A stretch of DNA of 55,975 bases from a virus: positions 1 to 55,975 of IMG/VR virus record IMGVR_UViG_3300002933_000012. One strand, given 5' to 3'. Below the pieces are notes generated by a model, which did not search any database, was not told the DNA's origin, and saw only the letters and a program-made list of their open reading frames with translations. The stretch's first letter is position 1; every line of letters starts with the position of its first letter. Both the position numbers and the translations under genes were made by a program. Shown piece after piece: positions 9,639-19,649 of the stretch.

Positions 9639-10550
9639 ATGGCTAATCTATCCCGCACCCAAGCTCAGACCGCTCAGTTAGGTCAGATCCTTAAGACCGC
9701 TGCTGGTCGCCAGAAACTAGCTACTGCTCTAGGCCCCAGCCTTCGCCGTAGACGCGATTACATGAGTATCGCTCGTAAAGCACTCATGGTCGAAACCCTT
9801 CCCGATGGCGCTCTACCCATCTACGACAAGGAATTTGACGAAACCGGACGCTCCTTCGTGGAAGCCTTCGTAGTTGGTGAACAGGGCGGCGATATCGTGA
9901 AGTTGGTTAATCCTCTTCGTGTTACCGTTCCTACCTTTGAAATCACCGCTAACCCAATGATTCCTATCACTCAGATCAAGGAACGCAGATTCGATATCGT
10001 TTCTCGCGCCCTCAATCTAGCCAAGGCTGAAATTGGAGCCACTGAAGATGCTTACATCTTCTCCCTCTTTGACAATATTGCCACCGCTGCCACTGGTAAA
10101 TCCCCCGATGATCCTGTCTATAACGTTACTCTCGCTGGAGCCTCTGGTGCTGGTGTTGATGTTAACGATCTAGCTGATTGTTTCGGTCAGGTTCAGCGTC
10201 ACGATCTAAGTGTTGCCTACCTTTTCATGAATCCTCGTAACTATACAGATATCCTTAAGTGGACTGATACTACCGTTGATCGTGAAACTCAGCGCCACTT
10301 ACTCAAGACTGGTATCATGGGTTACCTTTGGGGAGCCACCATTCTCCAATCCAGAAAGGTTACTTACGGAAATGTCTACATTCTAGCTGACGCCGAGTTC
10401 CTTGGTGTTATTCCTGAACGTGTGCCTCTTACCGTTCTCTCTGCTGACCGCCCCGACCTTCGCCAGATTGGATTCTCAATCTTTGAAATCGCCGGATTCT
10501 TGGTCTTCAACCCCTCTGGTGTTCAGGTCTTCAACCCCTCCGTTGCCTAA
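9639..10550 (+). CDS. Major capsid protein (HK97 fold type)
   Basis: 303 residues with SD GATAGAGGAG. Basic N-terminus, then ALPIYDKEFDETGR and a long spine-helix region, and a C-terminal half containing GIMGYLWGATILQSRKV, VYILADAEFLGVIPER and PLTVLSADRPD, a combination typical of tailed-phage major capsid proteins. Subunits assemble into the icosahedral shell. It is flanked by the decoration gene and a strong terminator, and shows the biased codon use of very highly expressed genes. No delta domain is obvious because the scaffold is encoded separately. Confidence 0.85.
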   Translation: MANLSRTQAQTAQLGQILKTAAGRQKLATALGPSLRRRRDYMSIARKALMVETLPDGALPIYDKEFDETGRSFVEAFVVGEQGGDIVKLVNPLRVTVPTFEITANPMIPITQIKERRFDIVSRALNLAKAEIGATEDAYIFSLFDNIATAATGKSPDDPVYNVTLAGASGAGVDVNDLADCFGQVQRHDLSVAYLFMNPRNYTDILKWTDTTVDRETQRHLLKTGIMGYLWGATILQSRKVTYGNVYILADAEFLGVIPERVPLTVLSADRPDLRQIGFSIFEIAGFLVFNPSGVQVFNPSVA

Positions 10551-10573
10551 CTACCAACTTATCATAACTGAAT

Positions 10574-10610
10574 AAAAAATTGGCCCCTTAAAATGGGGCC
10601 AATTTTTTAT
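10574..10610 (+). terminator. Strong Rho-independent terminator after major capsid
   Basis: ATTGGCCCC / GGGGCCAAT stem extended by flanking A/T runs (AAAAA before, TTTTTT after), 7-nt loop. It ends the capsid transcription unit. Confidence 0.88.
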
Positions 10611-10665
10611 TTTAGATAACTAGTTTTCTTTCCTGACTTTGAGTAATATACTGTATGGGGGTTCT

Positions 10666-11130
10666 ATGCATCAACAAAGAGAGTATGTAGCTAATACTTC
10701 TGTAAATTTTTCCGATTTTCGCTTTTTTGTGAAACCAGGGGATTTGTGTCGCCATCTTGAAGATACAGGAGATTTCATTATTTTTCGTAATGGAGCTTTA
10801 TTAGCTAAATTGAGAATATCTACTATGGCTTTGAGAAATATGATGACTCCAGAGACAAAATTTTTTACTGAGATTAAATCCATCTCTGTCTCAGATCTTC
10901 CTAAATTAACTGAACCAGAGTCAGGCCCCCACATTGTTGTTATTGAAGAAGAGGCGGAAAAAGAGGAAGTTATTGTTATTAATGATTCAATTCCCCCTAT
11001 TAAAGACGAAATAGTTAGCATCACCAATGACACTCCCCTTCTTGATGAACAGCTTGAAGAAGAAGTGGACGAAGAATCCACAGATGAAGCCGGAACTGTC
11101 ACTATCGTTAAGAAGAAACGTAAAAAGTAA
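10666..11130 (+). CDS. Unknown acidic protein after major capsid
   Basis: 154 residues from ATG 10666 (preceded by GGGGG); an upstream TTG at 10639 is less likely because a promoter-like TTTGAGTAATATACT lies across it. The first 70 residues form a small mixed domain (DFRFFVKPGDLCRHLEDTGD). The C-terminal half is acidic and ends in KKKRKK. Position between the capsid and neck-type genes suggests a virion or assembly role; no family recognised. Confidence 0.55.
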   Translation: MHQQREYVANTSVNFSDFRFFVKPGDLCRHLEDTGDFIIFRNGALLAKLRISTMALRNMMTPETKFFTEIKSISVSDLPKLTEPESGPHIVVIEEEAEKEEVIVINDSIPPIKDEIVSITNDTPLLDEQLEEEVDEESTDEAGTVTIVKKKRKK

Positions 11131-11159
11131 CTTTTCCTTACATTAATGAGGCGAAGTTC

Positions 11160-11846
11160 ATGGCTGATCGTATTTGGGTATCAATTCCACTATCAAAATT
11201 ATCAAAATTGCATTATAAGATTGCCATTTCTATTAAGGATCTGGTTAGTCAGAGCAATGAATTTAGCAAAAAATACGTGGGAGGTTGCGTCCCTTCTCTT
11301 ATTAAATCAAACCCTAAAAAATTGTTCATGCAGTACAAAGTCGTATGCTCCAAAGCTGATTCTGATCCCCAAGGGCATGAAGTTCGTATTCAATTTGATT
11401 TATCAAAAGTGACTACTACATCCAATTTGAACAATTTAGATGTCAGATGTTCCTGTTCCTGCCCTGCTTATCTCTATTGGGGGGCACAATGGAATAGCCA
11501 TCAGGTTGATGCATTAGAAGGCCCCCCAAGACCTCTCTTACAAGCCCCTACAGAGCAATTAGACAAACGCAATGGGTATATGGTCTGCAAACATATTCAT
11601 GTCGTAGCGAAGCGTATAGCCCCTTCTGTGATGAATATTCTAAACAGAATGAAAGAAAAACTTATTCTTGAAAAGATTCATCAAGACCAAAAAGATGAAG
11701 CTGAGAGAAAAATGCAGGAAGTTAAGAAAGTGGAGAAAACGATTGCTCCAGCCAAACCCGAACTTAAAAAGAAACCTTCCGTTGAGCATAAGGATTTGGG
11801 TATGTCTAATGCCCCTAGTCGCTCTCGTCCAGGAGTGCTGAAATAA
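11160..11846 (+). CDS. SWIM-like zinc-finger protein
   Basis: 228 residues. A Cys/His cluster CSCSCPAYLY ... YMVCKHIHVVAKR resembles the SWIM zinc finger (CxC...CxH), which binds DNA or proteins. Between the two halves is a phage-specific insert (WNSHQVDALEGPPRPLL). The C-terminal 70 residues are Lys/Glu-rich and disordered. The stop overlaps the next ATG (TAATG), so the two are coupled. Proteins with this layout occur in phage structural operons, but their role in particles is not known to me. Confidence 0.6.
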   Translation: MADRIWVSIPLSKLSKLHYKIAISIKDLVSQSNEFSKKYVGGCVPSLIKSNPKKLFMQYKVVCSKADSDPQGHEVRIQFDLSKVTTTSNLNNLDVRCSCSCPAYLYWGAQWNSHQVDALEGPPRPLLQAPTEQLDKRNGYMVCKHIHVVAKRIAPSVMNILNRMKEKLILEKIHQDQKDEAERKMQEVKKVEKTIAPAKPELKKKPSVEHKDLGMSNAPSRSRPGVLK

Positions 11847-13120
11847 TGATTTCCAATCTAATGGTTTTAGACAGCAGCCTAAATAATAGCCGAGATTTGA
11901 CTTGGAATGATGATCCTGACCCTAAAGTCATTGGATACAATGTCTATCGTGCTTTTGATGCTCCTGTAAATTGGAAACTTTTGAATCCGTCTTTTCCTAC
12001 TCCGGGTCATTTCTATAGAGATGAAACAACTTTAACCCCTATGAAATACACGCTTCAGGATAAAGATTGGATTAGCCTTGGATCTAATGGACAATGGATT
12101 TTCAAACTCCCAGAAGCGCCCATTTGGTCCTCCATTTTAAAGGGTAGAAGTATAGTTTCTAATCATCCAGATGATATAACTCTGACTATAAACGGGGAGT
12201 ATTTAAGGGTTGGAAAAGTTGATGGTCAAGATGGCTTAGTAACCCTAACAAATTTTAATACTTTATACACCGATGCTAAAACTTGGACTGAACCTTCAAA
12301 TCCTTTTGTTAATAGTCCTAATGTACCTTTGTCAGAACTTGGTATTGAAGCAGTAGTCATTTATAAAAGATTGACAAACTATGTTGATATTTCTATTACT
12401 GGAATTAGAACTTATTACAGTGTTGTTCCAGTTTTTGAAGGTGGAAAAATAGCACATAATCCTGGTATCCCAGAATCACTATCAAATTCTCAAGAAGTTG
12501 ATTCCCTGGATTTTATGTACGCTGAAATGGTTAGACGTAATGCTTGGATATTTGAGCAAGTAGGGGAACCTGCATTGCTTATGATTAGGAAAACTAAAGG
12601 TATCCCTTGCGCTTGCACAGTAGCTAACGGAGAACCTAGAACCGGCTGTAATGCTTGTTACGAAACTGGTATTATCGGAGGCTATTATGGACCTTTTGAT
12701 TTGTTATTTATTGATCCAGATACCGCTGCCGTTAGAACTTTAGATGAGGGTGGCGCAAAAGTGGAACGTTCTGCTAGATCATATTTGGGAAGAAATCCAA
12801 TAATTTCCTCTGGAGATTTAATTGTGAGAAGGAACGGTGATCGGATGGTCATTCATAATGTTGTTTACAAAAGTCCCAGAGGTGTTTTACTTCAGCAAGA
12901 TTTTGATTCAGAATTACTACAGAGAAAAGATACTCGCTATAGAATTCCATTAAGTCAAAATACTCCTCAGTTTCCCCCTGTGCTTTATGATCCTCGTTTT
13001 GAACCGGCGAATCCTCATGAAGAGCCGGTTACTAATCCTCTCGCTGATCCTACTAAAGTTTGGGAGAATCCTATTGTTCCAAAAGGCCGCACTATTACGT
13101 TTGGAAACATCCAGTCTTAA
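11846..13120 (+). CDS. Probable neck/virion protein with N-terminal FN3-like segment and Cys cluster
   Basis: 424 residues. The start VLDSSLNNSRDLTWN then GYNVYRAFD looks like a fibronectin-III/Ig strand pattern. Around residues 250-280 is a Cys cluster IPCACT...GCNACYETG that would bind a metal. The C-terminal domain (IISSGDLIVRRNGDRMVIHN) is beta-rich, like head-tail connector proteins. Position after the capsid gene and coupling to the SWIM-like gene suggest a connector or neck component. The assignment is by context and fold-like patterns only. Confidence 0.5.
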   Translation: MISNLMVLDSSLNNSRDLTWNDDPDPKVIGYNVYRAFDAPVNWKLLNPSFPTPGHFYRDETTLTPMKYTLQDKDWISLGSNGQWIFKLPEAPIWSSILKGRSIVSNHPDDITLTINGEYLRVGKVDGQDGLVTLTNFNTLYTDAKTWTEPSNPFVNSPNVPLSELGIEAVVIYKRLTNYVDISITGIRTYYSVVPVFEGGKIAHNPGIPESLSNSQEVDSLDFMYAEMVRRNAWIFEQVGEPALLMIRKTKGIPCACTVANGEPRTGCNACYETGIIGGYYGPFDLLFIDPDTAAVRTLDEGGAKVERSARSYLGRNPIISSGDLIVRRNGDRMVIHNVVYKSPRGVLLQQDFDSELLQRKDTRYRIPLSQNTPQFPPVLYDPRFEPANPHEEPVTNPLADPTKVWENPIVPKGRTITFGNIQS

Positions 13121-13128
13121 GGTATATT

Positions 13129-14574
13129 ATGAAGCAAGCTTATGTTAGTGAAAAATTTGGTATAGTTACATTATCCATTATTCGTGATAATCGACCTTCT
13201 ATGCAAATTTCTATCGATATGGGTTTTACGCCAGTTTTTGCGATAAATCTGCCTTTTCCAGAAGATGAAATTCACAATTCAGATATTATATTCAATCAGG
13301 GTATTGGAATTCTCCTAGAACAAATTCATTTATTTTTGAATGATAGAGGTTTTCCAGAAGATGATATTACTGCAATAATAAGCACCATTATAGGATCTAT
13401 GGATGAATATAGAGAAGAAGAGGGTTCTGAGAAAGCTGTAGCAGAAAGAGCTTCGGATATAGATGAAGGGGGCCAAGTTCAATTTCATGAAATTTATTTC
13501 CCCTTGGCGTCCTCTTTTACGAAACAGGTTCAAGACCATATTATTAGTAATAAAACGGCTTCCGAGTATATTAATCGCGCTGTTGAATTTGAGAAAAGGC
13601 TTAAAGAAAGAGATCAAAATCAAAGAGCTAAAGAAGATGCAGCGGAAATTATCAATCGTTACAAGGGAACTATCAAAAAAACCGTCCCAGGTCCCCTCTA
13701 TGTCACTCTTTATGATCGTTTTGGGAAACCTTCTGGGGTTGCTAGAGTGACTAATCAAGGAGTAACCAAATGGGCCGATGAAAAGAAATCTGCTATGAAG
13801 AAAATATCCTATGTTGTACATATGCCTGGGCATAAAAACTCTAAAGGTGAAGCCGCTCCTTGGGTAATTAAATCTCATGAAACTGGTAAGATTTTGAGTA
13901 GTCATAAGAGTCAAGCTGAAGCTAAAAAACATTTACAAGAAATGCATATTTTTAAGAATTCCCTTTTTAATCACGATACTTTTAATTTCTCTAATGATTA
14001 CAAAACCAATACCGGAAAAATCCCAAGTAGCAACCCTAGTTTATTCCCCGAAGATGACGATAATATTCCTTTTCTTGAATCTCCAAAGACGAAAATCAAG
14101 GCCGCTGTAGAATATGACATAGATACTGGTCCTGGGACAAAACGTGATATTTCTTTCAATATTAAAGGAAAGTTAGGCCCTAATTTCAAGATATATGTTA
14201 ATCCGGTTCCAGATGGGGGTTTAGAAGGTGAAGTATGGGTAGAATTTGAAGGAGAGGAATTAAATAGAGGGTATCCACCATTTAAACCTTCTGCCAAGTT
14301 TAAAGAAACACCACTAAAAACTGCTCAAAATTTTGCTTTTGAACTAAAAAATATTATTGATCAAGAATATGATGAATTAATCTATGATGCTAAAGCTAAA
14401 AATGATAAAAATCGTATGGGAAGCTTAAAAGCAGAAGCAAATTTAAAATATCAGGAGGTTTTAGCTGATATCATGAAAAAATTTGTGCCTCAACCTCCCC
14501 CTCGAAAGTGGTCTAAACTATTAAATGTAAAACAATCCCTACTTTCCCCTTCTTTTATAAAGGATCAGCTATGA
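13129..14574 (+). CDS. Unknown virion-block protein (481 aa)
   Basis: Start ATG 13129 is chosen after TAAGGTATATT; a longer in-frame version from 13060 would overlap the previous gene by 60 bases. N-terminal 110 residues form a mixed domain. The centre contains APWVIKSHETGKILSSHKSQ followed by AEAKKHLQEMH, a pattern like the small W-x-V-x-x-x-x-T-G-K...S-H-x-x-x-x-A repeat module found in phage and bacterial proteins. An acidic beta domain follows (IKGKLGPNFKIYVNPVPDGG). Stop overlaps the next ATG. Confidence 0.5.
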   Translation: MKQAYVSEKFGIVTLSIIRDNRPSMQISIDMGFTPVFAINLPFPEDEIHNSDIIFNQGIGILLEQIHLFLNDRGFPEDDITAIISTIIGSMDEYREEEGSEKAVAERASDIDEGGQVQFHEIYFPLASSFTKQVQDHIISNKTASEYINRAVEFEKRLKERDQNQRAKEDAAEIINRYKGTIKKTVPGPLYVTLYDRFGKPSGVARVTNQGVTKWADEKKSAMKKISYVVHMPGHKNSKGEAAPWVIKSHETGKILSSHKSQAEAKKHLQEMHIFKNSLFNHDTFNFSNDYKTNTGKIPSSNPSLFPEDDDNIPFLESPKTKIKAAVEYDIDTGPGTKRDISFNIKGKLGPNFKIYVNPVPDGGLEGEVWVEFEGEELNRGYPPFKPSAKFKETPLKTAQNFAFELKNIIDQEYDELIYDAKAKNDKNRMGSLKAEANLKYQEVLADIMKKFVPQPPPRKWSKLLNVKQSLLSPSFIKDQL

Positions 14575-17500
14575 AATTAAGTGCGCTCACTATATTTGAT
14601 GCCATGCAGAAGCAAAAATTCATGCTTCTAGCTGCCATGACCCCTCAGAAAAAAGAATTTTTAATGGGGAGATACCATGCCACTGAAGAACAGCTTGCTG
14701 AAGTTGATGCCGCTGATCCTACTCCCAATGGTGCCTATGCCGAATGGATTGTTCAGAGATGGCTTAGGGATGCGCAATTCCATCTACCTGAAGATGCCTT
14801 AGGCCCCAATGGTTTGAAGGCGGCTCTTAGCAAATTTAATAGAGATAGGAACAAAGCAGCCTGGAGAGGGTTGGTGACACCTGATTTTCCTACTGGACTT
14901 TCCAATAACATTCAAGAATATTCCTACCAGACCCTTCTTTCTTCAGTTTTGGCCTTTAAAGATCCCAATGAAGTCTCTATTCCGGAAGTTTCCGCTCCTA
15001 TCATTTACGAAGGTCAGGGAGCAATCCTCTGGAAAGTGCCAAAAGATGATTGGCAGAGCTTGTGGGAATTAGGCAAGGCAGGAAAAGCTAGTTGGTGTAC
15101 GGCTCGTCCTGGTGATCCTAGTTTTGCAAAGCATTATATCACTACCGGTCCAATTTATGTTTGTTTCGTAGATGGGAAGCCTTATTTTCAATATATGCCT
15201 GGAGGAAGAACCGCTAACGGTGGTCATGAAAACCCTCAATTCATGGATCGCTTTAATACTGCCTTCATGAAAACCACTATGATTGACCAAAGAGCTTATG
15301 ATATTCTTAAGGCGGTACCTAGTGAGCCTGATTTAGTTAAAGTTACTGAGCAATTCAGTCCCCCTAATATGGATGGAGCTGAAACTTTAAAATATTTGAG
15401 TGAGGTTCTTTCTCTTGACAAAGATTACTGGAAACGTAGTCCGGAATTTAGAGAAAAAGAACTATTATTCGTTAAGAGTAAATATATTCATGCCGACCCT
15501 GATGAACTCACTGCCCTTATCCTAAAATACCCAAGAACCGGAGAGTTGATCAAAGATTTTGCCGATGAGAACCCACATGTAAAGAAGCTTAATGAAAAAT
15601 TGTCCACCTACCCGACCATGGCCGATTTCAAAAAAGATTTTTTTGATAAGGGGGCTACCAATATAGTCGGAGTTACTGGAAGGGGTGTATTTGATGATGA
15701 TCAAAGGGCCATGATGGTTAATCTCCCTCCTTTATTTGATAAAATTTTTGCTTTATACCGTAAAGAGACAAACTTTGATGCTACGTTTGCTGAAATGAAG
15801 TCCCTGGCTGCTGCTAAAGATCCCAAAGCCTTAGAGATCGCCAGAACTTTAGTGGGGGGTATCCGAGATTCTTTTTATGGGCAAAGTTGGAGATCAGACG
15901 CTTCTGGTAAAGGTCTTAATTATGCTGGGGCAGATAAAGCAGCGGGACGTTTTATTGACATTATCAAATCAGTGGTTCGTCCCATCATCAAAGGCATCTA
16001 CACTAATTTAGAAACGGAACTATCTACTTACACCCCCACCAATTATATGACTCTCAGAGAGAAACTTAACGATATCAAGGGAAGTATTCAACATGCCTTT
16101 CCTTCTGACGAAAACGTTAATATCATCATTAGAGAAAAAGAAACAGAAATTAAGAAAAAGGTCATGGCAAATTTCTATGCCGAGATCCCTTCGGATCTGA
16201 TTATTTCTGATTTAATGAAAAAGATGAAAGAAATGGAAGTTGTTGCCATAAATCTAGCAGGAGATTTGGCCCAAGAAACAGTTGAAACAGGTTGTAATCA
16301 GATTCTTGGCCCAAAACTTAAGCAAGCTATTGATAAATTAGTCTCAGAAAACGTGGATGATCCTGCCAAGCTCACATCTGAGCTAATGGCTCTTAAAACA
16401 TCCTTTCGTACTCCTGAAGATCCCTATATTAGAGGAAATTATACCACTAATGCTGTCACTACTGCTTTCGCTAAGGAAGCAGAACCAATAATCCAAAAAA
16501 GATATATCGATTTAGGCACAAAGGGTTTATCAACTGAGCAACTTCTTTCTCAGGGCACTCAAATTCAAGATGAAGCTACTGTGTTGGGGGTTAAGGGGAT
16601 AAATGCCCACTCAGAATTTATCAATTCTTTTGTAATTCCTCAAATTACAAGAGAATTTAATATGATTCAAGAACAACAAGAAACTCTAAGTAACACAGAT
16701 TATCTAGCCCTGCTTATCAATGCTCAATATAAGCTTATTCAAATAAGCACCAATGGCAGAGTTCAAGAAACGGCCAGAACAGAATTTAAACGTCTTGCCG
16801 AAGAACCAATTAAGGAACATCTTGCTTCTCTTACTAAATTGAAACATGTTAAAGACCAAATTGAAGCTTGGGATATGGAAGAAGTTGGTTGGATAAACGC
16901 TTTAGCCGAAGAGAGAATGACAGAGATTAGAGAAGGAAGGGCCGCTAGACAAGTAGATAGACCCGGAGGTGCTGCAACCAGAACTCGTTTCGCTCCTAAG
17001 GCTGAATTTGAAAAGTGGGGACAGGAAGTCCGTGCTTGGGAACAAACTAAACGTCAACAACCTCAACAGCTTAATCCAGATGGCACTACTGGTCCAGCCC
17101 CACTTCCTCCCAAACCAAAAGTTAGTGAGAAGACTGAAGCTTTTATTATGACTTCACCCTCTATCGAACAGAGCGAAGTATCAGAATATTATGAATTTAT
17201 TGATGAAGTTTCTCCCGCATATCAAGCCTGGATTATTGACAGAAATCCTTCAGCCGCTTTTGTTTATTTGAAAAATAAGGCAAAGACTTGGCCTCAATTG
17301 GGAGAAAAACTTATATTTATCAGTGGTATAGGAAACACTACATTAGAGGCTTATAGAAAATTCATCTATAAAGACACCGTTTGGCCTGAATACGAGGCCA
17401 GCGTGCTAGCCCTCTCTCTCGCCAACCGTAATGATGGTGGCAATTTGGAGAAGATGGTTAATTATAGCATTGAAATGAAAAAAGGGCACTGGCAACCTTT

Positions 17501-17807
17501 GGATGATAAACTTAAAACCCTTATCACCGGCCCTAATTGGACCAGCATTTTCACAAGTCATTATTTTGGAAATTACTGGAAAGACCCCATCTTCAGATAT
17601 ATTGGAGCTACTGGTCGCTTGGCCGATAAGGATGTGGAAAAAATCCTTTGTGGAAACGCTGATTTCGCTATTGAATATCTTCGTAAGCTTATTCCAGCCG
17701 ACAAGATTTCAGAACTTCTAGATAAATTTAATGAGAAAAAAGAAGCCGGTAAGAGAAATATAATTTCAGTATTATTAAGAGAACTGGAGAAATCGCATGA
17801 ATTGTAA
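14571..17807 (+). CDS. Very large protein with W-C-T / YIxxGPxYV domain
   Basis: 1078 residues, SD AAAGGATCAGCT, ATGA overlap with the previous gene. At about residues 145-205 is GAILWKVPKDDWQ, then GKASWCTARPGD, HYITTGPIYVCFVDGKPYFQY: a domain that recurs in the gene at 18393. The rest is mainly helical with long charged segments and many short coiled coils, suggesting an extended internal or tail-associated protein. Function is not known; it may be an enzyme-like domain carried by a virion protein. It is the longest gene in the window. Confidence 0.55.
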   Translation: MKLSALTIFDAMQKQKFMLLAAMTPQKKEFLMGRYHATEEQLAEVDAADPTPNGAYAEWIVQRWLRDAQFHLPEDALGPNGLKAALSKFNRDRNKAAWRGLVTPDFPTGLSNNIQEYSYQTLLSSVLAFKDPNEVSIPEVSAPIIYEGQGAILWKVPKDDWQSLWELGKAGKASWCTARPGDPSFAKHYITTGPIYVCFVDGKPYFQYMPGGRTANGGHENPQFMDRFNTAFMKTTMIDQRAYDILKAVPSEPDLVKVTEQFSPPNMDGAETLKYLSEVLSLDKDYWKRSPEFREKELLFVKSKYIHADPDELTALILKYPRTGELIKDFADENPHVKKLNEKLSTYPTMADFKKDFFDKGATNIVGVTGRGVFDDDQRAMMVNLPPLFDKIFALYRKETNFDATFAEMKSLAAAKDPKALEIARTLVGGIRDSFYGQSWRSDASGKGLNYAGADKAAGRFIDIIKSVVRPIIKGIYTNLETELSTYTPTNYMTLREKLNDIKGSIQHAFPSDENVNIIIREKETEIKKKVMANFYAEIPSDLIISDLMKKMKEMEVVAINLAGDLAQETVETGCNQILGPKLKQAIDKLVSENVDDPAKLTSELMALKTSFRTPEDPYIRGNYTTNAVTTAFAKEAEPIIQKRYIDLGTKGLSTEQLLSQGTQIQDEATVLGVKGINAHSEFINSFVIPQITREFNMIQEQQETLSNTDYLALLINAQYKLIQISTNGRVQETARTEFKRLAEEPIKEHLASLTKLKHVKDQIEAWDMEEVGWINALAEERMTEIREGRAARQVDRPGGAATRTRFAPKAEFEKWGQEVRAWEQTKRQQPQQLNPDGTTGPAPLPPKPKVSEKTEAFIMTSPSIEQSEVSEYYEFIDEVSPAYQAWIIDRNPSAAFVYLKNKAKTWPQLGEKLIFISGIGNTTLEAYRKFIYKDTVWPEYEASVLALSLANRNDGGNLEKMVNYSIEMKKGHWQPLDDKLKTLITGPNWTSIFTSHYFGNYWKDPIFRYIGATGRLADKDVEKILCGNADFAIEYLRKLIPADKISELLDKFNEKKEAGKRNIISVLLRELEKSHEL

Positions 17808-18381
17808 AGATTACTATACCCAAGGCTTGACTGGTCGAATTAGAATTTTCGAGGAAGAAAATCCTTCCAATATTCTTTTAGATGAAAAAAATCTTATTCT
17901 AAACGGAACATCTTGGCTATTCTCTCAACTTATGATGAATGCAAGCTCTGTCACCAATTCTGTATGGGGTCTAGCCATGGGTGCTGGGGATCCTAATTGG
18001 GATGAAAGTGGTCTAGTTCTCCCTATTGCCACTGATTACTCCCTTTTAGCCCAATTTCCTGTCCCCGGTCCAGGAAGAATTGCCTTCTCCGCTAAAAATT
18101 TTATAGATGCTAACGGAGTAGCAACCGCTTGGTCCACTACTATTGATTTTCAAACTAATGTATCTACGACTATTTTCCCAGCCCTTCAAGGAACCGCCAT
18201 TCGTGAATTAGGTTTGATTGGTGGGGTTGCCCCAACTTCGGGGGATTTTTCCTCTGCACCGTTTTTTAATCCAGCCAGCCCTTCTCCAGCTTCTGTAGTC
18301 TTAATTAATTCCAAAAGATTTCAATCTCTGGTTCTTCCTGATGGGGTTAGTTTCACAATTTCTTGGCAATTAGCCTTCTAA
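17797..18381 (+). CDS. Probable virion protein (194 aa)
   Basis: Begins inside the end of the 1078-residue gene (11-nt overlap), SD GGAG. The protein is beta-rich, with NGTSWLFSQLMMN, AMGAGDPNWDESG and IRELGLIGGV, a pattern seen in phage tail or fibre-type structural proteins that attach to particles. No TM or signal peptide. Flanked by the two genes with the W-C-T domain, so the three may belong to one assembly. Confidence 0.55.
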   Translation: MNCKDYYTQGLTGRIRIFEEENPSNILLDEKNLILNGTSWLFSQLMMNASSVTNSVWGLAMGAGDPNWDESGLVLPIATDYSLLAQFPVPGPGRIAFSAKNFIDANGVATAWSTTIDFQTNVSTTIFPALQGTAIRELGLIGGVAPTSGDFSSAPFFNPASPSPASVVLINSKRFQSLVLPDGVSFTISWQLAF

Positions 18382-18392
18382 CGGAGCCTTAT

Positions 18393-19547
18393 ATGTTTAA
18401 ATTTACTGCTGATTATCTTATCAAAAAAGCTTGGTCCAAAGCTATAAAGACTGAAATTCAACGTCTTTATCAAGATAAACCAGCTTATCCCAATTTTCCT
18501 GAGGACGAAGCTAAACTAGACTCTGTTATGACCACTCTAGAGAGTTGGCTTCCTGCTGGTCTAGGAACTAAGGTTAAGCCTTACTTAATTTACCTTTGTA
18601 AAAAGCTGTTTCAAGCTCAACCAGAATTTCAAATTTCAGAAAATGGTCAAGATGAAGACGGTATTCAGGAACTTCTTGCAAAACACCGTGAAAAATTTCC
18701 TACTGGTCCTGATTCTGATTGCGGTCAGTTTAGAAAAACTATCGCTGAGTTAAAGAGTGAGATTGATGAAGAGGCCGAAGTTGAAAGACCTGGATTTACT
18801 CCAGAAGACATGGCAATAGTTAATGCTGGTGCTACAGTCATCGCTCATGTGGGTGATTGGGAACTTTATAAATGTGATGAGCAAACAAAAGGCGCCGCCG
18901 CCATTAAAGCTATGGGAAGACTTTGTAATAATAGCAAGACAGGAGTTACATGGTGTACTGGTGAAGATAGAGGACCAGCGACCACCTATATTAATAACGG
19001 ACCCTTTTATGTAGCTCTTAAAGGAGGAAGGACTCGCTATGCTTTAGCCCATCAGAAAGGTCCAAATCAAATTGATATTATTCCTCCTGAGAATGTGGTA
19101 GTCTGGACAACTGGAGATGAACAAGCCGCAGGAAGATTTACCAATCTTGAAGCTGTATCTGTTGAAAGAGGTGTAGATTTTGATTTTTCCACAATTAGCT
19201 CAATTCCTGCTGAACTAGTTCCCCTCTTAACCCAAGCTGAGACAGTCGATCCCCATTTGGCTGAGATGGTCCCGATTCCTCCTCCTTTTGATAAGGATCA
19301 GCTAAAGGCGTTGGTCCGTGTCACTCCCCAAGAAAAATTAGTTGAAGATTGGAATAGGAATAGCAGTAATGATAAAGGGAGAGTTCAGACCATTATGGCA
19401 GTCTCCATTGATCTTCGCCAAGAGCTAAAAGATGTGTATGATAAGTTTAACACTGAAACTCTGAATAGCTATATCATTTCCCTGGCTGCTGCGGGTTACA
19501 CCTCTCTTCCAAAATCCCTTGAAGATTTTATTGTAGATAATTTTTAA
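18393..19547 (+). CDS. Second protein with W-C-T / YIxxGPxYV domain
   Basis: 384 residues from ATG 18393 (SD CGGAG). An N-terminal helical part is followed at about residues 145-215 by GDWELYKC, KTGVTWCTGEDRG, TYINNGPFYVALKGGRTRY. It aligns with the domain of the 1078-residue protein: a short strand, K-x-G-x-x-W-C-T, 8-10 residues, Y-I-x-x-G-P-x-Y-V. The remainder differs. This is a paralogous or shuffled domain; function unknown. Last gene of the left operon before a promoter. Confidence 0.55.
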   Translation: MFKFTADYLIKKAWSKAIKTEIQRLYQDKPAYPNFPEDEAKLDSVMTTLESWLPAGLGTKVKPYLIYLCKKLFQAQPEFQISENGQDEDGIQELLAKHREKFPTGPDSDCGQFRKTIAELKSEIDEEAEVERPGFTPEDMAIVNAGATVIAHVGDWELYKCDEQTKGAAAIKAMGRLCNNSKTGVTWCTGEDRGPATTYINNGPFYVALKGGRTRYALAHQKGPNQIDIIPPENVVVWTTGDEQAAGRFTNLEAVSVERGVDFDFSTISSIPAELVPLLTQAETVDPHLAEMVPIPPPFDKDQLKALVRVTPQEKLVEDWNRNSSNDKGRVQTIMAVSIDLRQELKDVYDKFNTETLNSYIISLAAAGYTSLPKSLEDFIVDNF

Positions 19548-19598
19548 GTATTGAAATTGGTTTACTTACTTTGGAACCATAAGAATTTCTTATACTAA

Positions 19599-19629
19599 CC
19601 GCTACAAAATTTCAAAATCCTAGTATAAT
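19599..19629 (+). promoter_or_regulatory. Promoter of the shared phage class
   Basis: CCGCTACAAA block, 15 nt, TATAAT at 19624-19629, then AAGTGTAAGGAGG leading to the ATG at 19650. Same 25-nt spacing as the other members. Confidence 0.7.
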
Positions 19630-19649
19630 AAGTGTAAGGAGGTTTCCTT

